A DNA stretch of 29,310 bases, taken from the NCBI GenBank assembly GCA_937898525.1, contig CALCBC010000083.1, forward strand, positions 1 through 29,310. The letters are read 5' to 3'. Each line of letters opens with the position of its first letter. The first letter of the stretch is position 1. The notes below the pieces were generated by a model. The model was not told where the DNA came from. It searched no databases and worked only from the letters and a program-made list of their open reading frames with translations. Origin of the DNA: an uncultured Sphingomonadales bacterium (lineage in GTDB: Bacteria; Pseudomonadota; Alphaproteobacteria; Sphingomonadales; Sphingomonadaceae). Positions 25,268 through 29,310 of the stretch are shown in pieces. The position numbers and the translations under genes are program-made.

Positions 25268-25735
25268 ATGCTCGCGGCCATCACGGGTGCGCACGGCGTG
25301 ACGGGCGAGGTTCGGCTCAAGCTGTTCGGTGAGGGCGTCGAGGCACTCGCCGTGCACAAGACCTTCAATGGCGGCACGCTGACGCTCGCGAAGCTGCGCG
25401 ACGACGGCAAGGGCGGGGCGATCGCCCGCTTTGCCGAGATCGCCGACCGCACAGCCGCCGAAAAGCTGCGCGGGACCGCGCTCACCGTTCCGCGTTCCGC
25501 GCTGCCGCCGCTCGAAGAGGGCGAATACTACCACGTCGACCTGATCGGCCTCGCCGCCGTCTCCGACGCGGGCGAGACGCTGGGTACCGTGGTCGCGGTC
25601 GAGAACTTCGGCGCAGGCGACGTGCTCGAGATCGAGCGCCCCGATGGCAGGCGCTTCATGGTGCCGATGCGCGTCGAGGCCGTACCCGAGTGGAACGAGG
25701 AGCGGCTCGTGGTGTCCCGCGAATTCGCCGATTGA
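25268..25735 (+). CDS. rimM: Ribosome maturation factor RimM
   Basis: RimM binds S19 and helps mature the 30S head. The protein shows the N-terminal barrel signature LAAITGAHGVTGEVRLKLFGE, then LRGTALTVPRSALPPLEEGEYYHVDLIGL and the C-terminal PRC-barrel end (DVLEIERPDGRRFMVPM...VVSREF). From the ATG at 25268 it has 155 residues. The residue just before that Met (Val) looks like part of the usual family N-terminus, so the original start may have been further upstream. An in-frame ATG at 25151, overlapping the rpsP stop, would add 39 residues encoded by the repeat (Pro/Arg/Gly-rich). The start is therefore unsettled. Confidence 0.92.
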   Translation: MLAAITGAHGVTGEVRLKLFGEGVEALAVHKTFNGGTLTLAKLRDDGKGGAIARFAEIADRTAAEKLRGTALTVPRSALPPLEEGEYYHVDLIGLAAVSDAGETLGTVVAVENFGAGDVLEIERPDGRRFMVPMRVEAVPEWNEERLVVSREFAD

Positions 25736-25826
25736 GGCGAACCTGTGGACCCATGAGCAAGCGGTCTGTCGCTCGCGCCCGAGCCCTCAGCGGACGTCCC
25801 GCCAGCGCGACGGCGGCCGAGGCGGG

Positions 25827-26735
25827 CTAGCGCCTGAGCGGCGCGAGCTCCGCCAGGTAGTTGCGGATCGTGGTCGCGGCGACGCCGCCTTCGCCCATGG
25901 CGTGGCTGATCTGGTCGAGGCCCTTCACCACGTCGCCGGCGGCAAACAGCCCGGGCACGTTGGTCCGCTGGTGGGAGTCGACGACCAGGCAACCGTCGGC
26001 GCTGGTCATCGCGCCGGCGTCGGCTGCGAGATCTGAGCGGACGCGCGAGCCGAGTGCCGGATACACGCTGTCGAACGCGAGGCGCCCCTCGGCGGTGTCG
26101 AACGCGAGCCGGCCGTCCTCGATCGCGTAGCTCCCGCAGGGCCCGTCGATCAGCGCGATGCCGGCGGCCGCCAGCTCGGCCTCGGACGACGGCTCGAGAT
26201 CGTGGCCGGCATCGGGCGCGACCAGGGCCAGGTCTGGCGTGTAGCCGCGCAGGAACAGCGCTTCCGAGGCACCGTGCTCGCCGCTGCCGATCACCGCGAC
26301 GCGCTTGTCGGTGACCTCGTAGCCGTCGCAGATCGGGCAATAACGCAAGAGCCCGTTCGCCAGCGCTTCGGCGTGCAACGCGTCGTCGAGGCCGGCCGGG
26401 CGATTGTTGATCACGCCGGTCGCGAGCAGCACCGAGCGCGCGTGATAGTCGCGCCCCTCGGCCGAGACGGTGAAGCCGTCCTTGTCGCGCACGATCCGCG
26501 TCACGCGGGCGAGCTCGCGCTCCGCCCCGTAGCGCTCGGCCTGCACCAGCATACGGGCAAGCAGCTCCGTGCCCGAAATGCCGTCGGGAAAGCCGGCGTG
26601 GTTGTGAGTGCAGGGGATCAGCGCCGCGCGGCTGGTGCCGCAGTCGAACAGGCGGATCCGCAGGTGAAAACGGGCGAGATAGATCGCCGCGGTCAGGCCG
26701 GCCGGGCCGGCGCCGACGATGATGCAGTCTTCCAA
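25827..26735 (-). CDS. FAD-dependent thioredoxin reductase-like oxidoreductase
   Basis: 302 residues, a two-dinucleotide-binding-fold flavoprotein: FAD motif IIVGAGPAGLTAAIYLARF (about residues 5-23), the redox motif CPICDG (Cys133 and Cys136), the second nucleotide fold VAVIGSGEHGASEAL, and the C-terminal FAD motif NVPGLFAAGDVVKG. TrxB normally has CATCDG or similar at the disulfide; CPIC here suggests a relative rather than the housekeeping enzyme, so the partner could be something other than thioredoxin. The start is TTG at 26735, with GGGGAGA four bases upstream; upstream codons run through a hairpin and are not family-like. It faces rimM and is read in the opposite direction to the surrounding operon. 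Confidence 0.9.
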   Translation of the reverse strand: MEDCIIVGAGPAGLTAAIYLARFHLRIRLFDCGTSRAALIPCTHNHAGFPDGISGTELLARMLVQAERYGAERELARVTRIVRDKDGFTVSAEGRDYHARSVLLATGVINNRPAGLDDALHAEALANGLLRYCPICDGYEVTDKRVAVIGSGEHGASEALFLRGYTPDLALVAPDAGHDLEPSSEAELAAAGIALIDGPCGSYAIEDGRLAFDTAEGRLAFDSVYPALGSRVRSDLAADAGAMTSADGCLVVDSHQRTNVPGLFAAGDVVKGLDQISHAMGEGGVAATTIRNYLAELAPLRR

Positions 26736-26756
26736 GGCTCTCCCCCACGGCTGGGA

Positions 26757-26780
26757 CGGTGCAGCGCTTCGGCTGCACCG
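26757..26780. other. Perfect 9-pair hairpin upstream of the reductase gene
   Basis: CGGTGCAGC (26757-26765) and GCTGCACCG (26772-26780) pair perfectly around GCTTCG. It lies in the gap between the small membrane protein gene and the reductase gene, which are read in the same direction. There is no T-run in either direction. It may be a processing or attenuation site, or an operator. Confidence 0.5.
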
Positions 26781-26817
26781 CCCCAACGCTCGGGAAGCCG
26801 ATCGGTCCCGGAGGCCG

Positions 26818-27177
26818 TCACGCGAGCGCCAGGAAAGCGACGCACTCGCAGGTCTCTGCGGTTGCCGCCGTTGCGGCCAGCCCCGGCTCGGGAGTCGCCA
26901 GCGCCATGACCGTGAACCACAGGGTCACCGTCAGCACGGTCGCGGCGAGCCCGCGCAGGCTCGCGCGTGCCGCCGGTGAAAGCGTCGGCGCGCGCGGGGT
27001 TGATGGTTGCCGCGAGGCAATGCGGCCAATCGGCCCATCATAAGCCGTGACGATAGCCTGCAGGCGTGTGGGGCGCGTCTTTCGCGCCTCGCGGACGCGT
27101 TCGAGCATCCGGCCAACGCCGCGGGTGAAGTTTTCGTGGACGTCGGTCCAGTCGCGGATGAACTGTGAGTCTTGCAT
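26818..27177 (-). CDS. Hypothetical small membrane protein
   Basis: 119 residues from MQDSQFIRDW. A soluble charged N-terminal part (WTDVHENFTRGVGRMLERVREARK) is followed by a Pro/Ser-rich linker and one membrane helix (about 76-94, GLAATVLTVTLWFTVMALA). The Ala/Thr-rich tail contains a Cys-Glu-Cys (110-112). I do not recognise the family. The ATG at 27177 has AAGGGG upstream. It lies between the LysR gene (divergent) and the reductase gene (same strand, downstream), so it may form a two-gene unit with the reductase under LysR control. Third-position GC is high across the gene, consistent with real coding. Confidence 0.65.
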   Translation of the reverse strand: MQDSQFIRDWTDVHENFTRGVGRMLERVREARKTRPTRLQAIVTAYDGPIGRIASRQPSTPRAPTLSPAARASLRGLAATVLTVTLWFTVMALATPEPGLAATAATAETCECVAFLALA

Positions 27178-27253
27178 GGCCGTTCCCCTTCTCAGGACGC
27201 CGCGTAAATGCGCGCTTCGGGCCGGAATGGCCAACAAAACGGTTGCTGCGACC

Positions 27254-27270
27254 CATAAGGCAGACTTATG
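27254..27270. promoter_or_regulatory. LysR-type operator (CATAAG-N5-CTTATG)
   Basis: CATAAG (27254-27259) and CTTATG (27265-27270) are perfect inverted arms separated by GCAGA, containing the T-N11-A core typical of LysR-type binding sites. The site lies between the divergent LysR and small membrane protein genes, only eight bases before the LysR ATG, the expected place for autoregulation and divergent control. Binding by the adjacent regulator is inference. Confidence 0.6.
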
Positions 27271-27278
27271 CGAACAGG

Positions 27279-28220
27279 ATGGACCGGCTTCCTCCGCTTT
27301 CGGCGATCCGCGCCTTCGAGGCTGCGGGCCGGCATGAGAACTTCTCGCGCGCGGCGGAGGAGCTCGGGATGACCCAGGCGGCGATCAGCTACCAGATCCG
27401 CCAGCTTGAGGACCGGGTGGGGCGCCCGTTGTTCGTGCGCGAGAAGGGCCGTGTGCGCCTGTCGGACAGCGGCCGGCGCCTGCTGCCGGCGCTGACGGCC
27501 GGTCTGGCGGGCATCGCCGATGCCTTCGCCGCCGTGCGCGAAGACGACAACGACGTCCTCGAAATCAACGCCGCGGTCTCGTTCGGAGGCACCTGGCTGA
27601 GCTCGCGGATCGGACGGTTCCAGCTGCGGTACCCCGACCTTGCCGTGCGCATCTCGATTTCCAACGAGCTCGTCGACTTCAACCGCGGTACGGTCGACGC
27701 CGCCTTGCGCGCCGGTCACGGCAGGTGGGATGGCCTGCGCGCCGACTTCCTGTTTCGTCAGCACTTCACCCCGATCTGCACGCCCGAGTTCCTCGAGGCC
27801 AACGCGATCGAGCGGCCCGAGGACCTGCTTCGGGTCGAGCGACTGGCGCCGAACGACTCGCTGTGGGCCGGGTGGTTTGCGAAAGTCGGCATCGATACGC
27901 CGCCGCCCCGACAGGGCGTCGTGCTCGACAGCCAGCTGCAGGAGGCAACGGCGATTCAGAACGGTTTCGGCGTCGCGATGATGACCCCGCTTTACTGGCG
28001 CGCCGAGCTCGACAGCGGGCGGCTGGTGCAGCCGTTCGAGACGCTCTATGTGCCCGGCATGCGGGGCTTCGGGCCGGGCTGGGCCAATGCCCAGTGGCTG
28101 GTCCATCCCGACGGGCGCGTCGGCGTGCGCAAGATCGAGCGCTTTCGCGAGTGGATTCACGAGGAGCTGGAAAAGGAACGCGAGCGGTCGCCCGCGGAGA
28201 TATGGAAGCCGCTCGAATGA
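27279..28220 (+). CDS. LysR family transcriptional regulator (GcvA-like)
   Basis: 313 residues. The N-terminal winged HTH (about 5-64) reads LSAIRAFEAAGRHENFSRAA, then ELGMTQAAISYQIRQLE, then PLFVREKGRVRLSDSG, a GcvA-type LysR pattern. The rest is a periplasmic-binding-protein-like effector domain (LEINAAVSFGGTWLSSRIGRF, DAALRAGHGRWDGLRADFL, QNGFGVAMMTPLYWRAELD). The ligand is unknown. The start at 27279 gives the usual family N-terminus (MDRLPPLSAIRAF); upstream codons are not family-like. The gene is divergent from the small membrane protein/reductase pair. Its last four bases overlap the trmD start (ATGA), so trmD translation is probably coupled to it. Confidence 0.93.
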   Translation: MDRLPPLSAIRAFEAAGRHENFSRAAEELGMTQAAISYQIRQLEDRVGRPLFVREKGRVRLSDSGRRLLPALTAGLAGIADAFAAVREDDNDVLEINAAVSFGGTWLSSRIGRFQLRYPDLAVRISISNELVDFNRGTVDAALRAGHGRWDGLRADFLFRQHFTPICTPEFLEANAIERPEDLLRVERLAPNDSLWAGWFAKVGIDTPPPRQGVVLDSQLQEATAIQNGFGVAMMTPLYWRAELDSGRLVQPFETLYVPGMRGFGPGWANAQWLVHPDGRVGVRKIERFREWIHEELEKERERSPAEIWKPLE

Positions 28221-28948
28221 CTTTCGCCGCGACCGTCCTGACCCTCTATCCCGAGATGTTCCCCGGCCCGCTCGGCGTGTCTCTGGCTGGGCGCGCGCTG
28301 GAAGAGGGCGCGTGGTCGCTCGAGACCGTGCAGATCCGCGACTTTGCGACCGACAAGCATCGCACGGTCGACGACACTCCCGCCGGCGGCGGGGCAGGGA
28401 TGGTGCTCAAGGTCGACGTGCTCGCAGCAGCGATCGATCACGCCCGCGCCCTGCATCCCGAATGTCCGGTGCTGGCGATGACGCCCCGCGGCAAGCCGAT
28501 CACCCAGGCGCGGATTCGCGAACTGGCGGCGGGCCCGGGGGTGACGATCTTGTGCGGCCGGTTCGAGGGTTTCGACGAGCGGATTTTCGAGGGGCGGGAG
28601 GTCGAGGAAGTCAGCCTCGCGGACATCGTCCTGTCGGGCGGAGAACCCGCCGCGCTGGCCGTTCTCGATGCTTGCATTCGCCTGCTTCCCGGCGTAATGG
28701 GCGCGCCTTCAAGCGGGACCGAGGAATCCTTCGAGGAAGGGCTGCTCGAGTATCCGCACTATACCCGACCTGTCGAATGGGAAGGGCGCACGATCCCTGA
28801 AGTGCTGCGATCGGGGGATCATGCGAAGATCGCCGCGTGGCGGAAACGCCGGGCGGAAGACGATACACGGTCACGCAGGCCGGACCTTTGGGAGCGCCAC
28901 AGGGGCGCTCGGGACCAGTCTGCCTCTGGCGCGCAGCGCGAGGACTAG
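28217..28948 (+). CDS. trmD: tRNA (guanine-N1)-methyltransferase TrmD
   Basis: TrmD methylates G37 in tRNAs reading CNN codons and prevents frameshifts. The 243-residue protein has the SPOUT trefoil-knot motifs: TLYPEMFPGPLG, DDTPAGGGAGMVLK, ILCGRFEGFDERIFE and DIVLSGGEPAALAVLDACIRLLPGVMG. The C-terminal domain ends in a low-complexity RRPDLWERHRGARDQSASGAQRED. The ATG at 28217 overlaps the LysR stop and has GGAAG eight bases upstream; an in-frame ATG at 28202 is possible but poorly spaced. Normally trmD follows rimM directly; here three genes intervene. Confidence 0.97.
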   Translation: MTFAATVLTLYPEMFPGPLGVSLAGRALEEGAWSLETVQIRDFATDKHRTVDDTPAGGGAGMVLKVDVLAAAIDHARALHPECPVLAMTPRGKPITQARIRELAAGPGVTILCGRFEGFDERIFEGREVEEVSLADIVLSGGEPAALAVLDACIRLLPGVMGAPSSGTEESFEEGLLEYPHYTRPVEWEGRTIPEVLRSGDHAKIAAWRKRRAEDDTRSRRPDLWERHRGARDQSASGAQRED

Positions 28949-28959
28949 AGGAACCCGTC

Positions 28960-29310
28960 ATGGGCCTGATCCAGGAGCTCGAAGCGGAAGCCATCGCCGC
29001 TCTCAGCCAGACCAAGAACATCCCCGAATTCCGCCCGGGCGACACCGTGCGCGTCGGCGTGCGCGTGGTCGAGGGTGAGCGCACCCGCATCCAGAACTAC
29101 GAGGGTGTCTGCATCGCCCGCTCCAACCGCGGCATCAACAGCAATTTCACCGTTCGCAAGATGAGCTTCGGCGAGGGCGTCGAGCGCGTCTTCCCGCTCT
29201 ACTCGCCGAACGTCGAAAGCATCGAGGTGGTCCGCCGCGGCGTCGTCCGCCGCGCCAAGCTCTATTACCTGCGCGGCCGCACCGGCAAGCGCGCCCGCAT
29301 CGCCGAGCGC
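28960..29310 (+). CDS. rplS: 50S ribosomal protein L19 (3' end cut by window)
   Basis: The first 117 codons of L19, which lies at the 30S-50S interface. The sequence shows the family pattern IPEFRPGDTVRVGVRVVEGERTRIQNYEGVCIARSNRGINSNFTVRK in order, then GVERVFPLYSPNVESIEVVRRG and the end YYLRGRTGKRARI. The full family length is about 115-125, so only the last few residues are missing. GAGGAA precedes the ATG. The gene starts 11 bases after trmD, the standard pairing. Confidence 0.98.
   Translation, partial: MGLIQELEAEAIAALSQTKNIPEFRPGDTVRVGVRVVEGERTRIQNYEGVCIARSNRGINSNFTVRKMSFGEGVERVFPLYSPNVESIEVVRRGVVRRAKLYYLRGRTGKRARIAER

Noticed and set aside
25753..25830. A 25-codon plus-strand frame (MSKRSVARARALSG...) after rimM
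   Set aside because: Basic and short, poor SD, no recognisable family; its stop merely shares CTAG with the reductase gene.

Overview
The window is high-GC DNA packed with housekeeping genes and looks like an alphaproteobacterial chromosome, probably Sphingomonadales and perhaps Erythrobacteraceae. The clues are the split F0 operon (I-a-c-b'-b with no F1 genes), the TIGR02300 zinc-ribbon/acidic-tail protein next to aroA, the aroA-cmk-rpsA order, the ffh-rpsP-rimM-trmD-rplS order, and the small repeats. The family-level assignment is inference. I see no transposase, integrase, phage gene, CRISPR array or defence island.

Layout. 1-4.1 kb: the 3' end of a methylguanine-DNA methyltransferase gene, a long inverted repeat, an isocitrate lyase/PEP mutase-superfamily enzyme, a CPBP membrane protease and, convergent with the last, priA. 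4.2-9.2 kb: a DUF4197 lipoprotein convergent with purB, then a large secreted transglutaminase-like/TPR protein. 9.2-13.8 kb: radC, then the envelope operon ydbH-ynbE-ydbL. 14.0-16.5 kb: the F0 ATP synthase operon. 16.5-17.7 kb (minus strand): a GFA-family gene overlapping gloB. 17.9-22.4 kb (mostly minus strand): aroA, cmk and rpsA, with a plus-strand guanidinium exporter gene (gdx/sugE type) between aroA and cmk. 22.5-23.0 kb: TIGR02300 gene, a palindromic repeat and tRNA-Ala(GGC). 23.2-29.3 kb: ffh-rpsP-rimM, then a three-gene block (TrxB-like reductase, small membrane protein, LysR regulator), then trmD and rplS, which is cut by the window end.

The genes serve core functions: replication restart (priA), DNA repair (methyltransferase; radC by name), purine, CTP and chorismate synthesis, translation (rpsA, rpsP, rplS, rimM, trmD), protein targeting (ffh), outer-membrane lipid transport (ydbH operon), ATP synthesis and glutathione-thioester chemistry (gloB, GFA).

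The most interesting signals are small. The gdx leader carries an ACGG-tetraloop hairpin and a 9-bp helix masking the Shine-Dalgarno (SD) sequence, as in a guanidine-II type riboswitch. A 103-bp triple-hairpin repeat sits between rpsP and rimM and supplies the apparent rimM SD. An accessory reductase/LysR block interrupts the ribosome-maturation operon, and a perfect LysR-type box lies at its promoter. Two dispersed palindromes (17.8 and 22.8 kb) share their outer arms. Several convergent gene pairs share a CTAG that encodes TAG on both strands. I did not find a convincing new multi-gene system.
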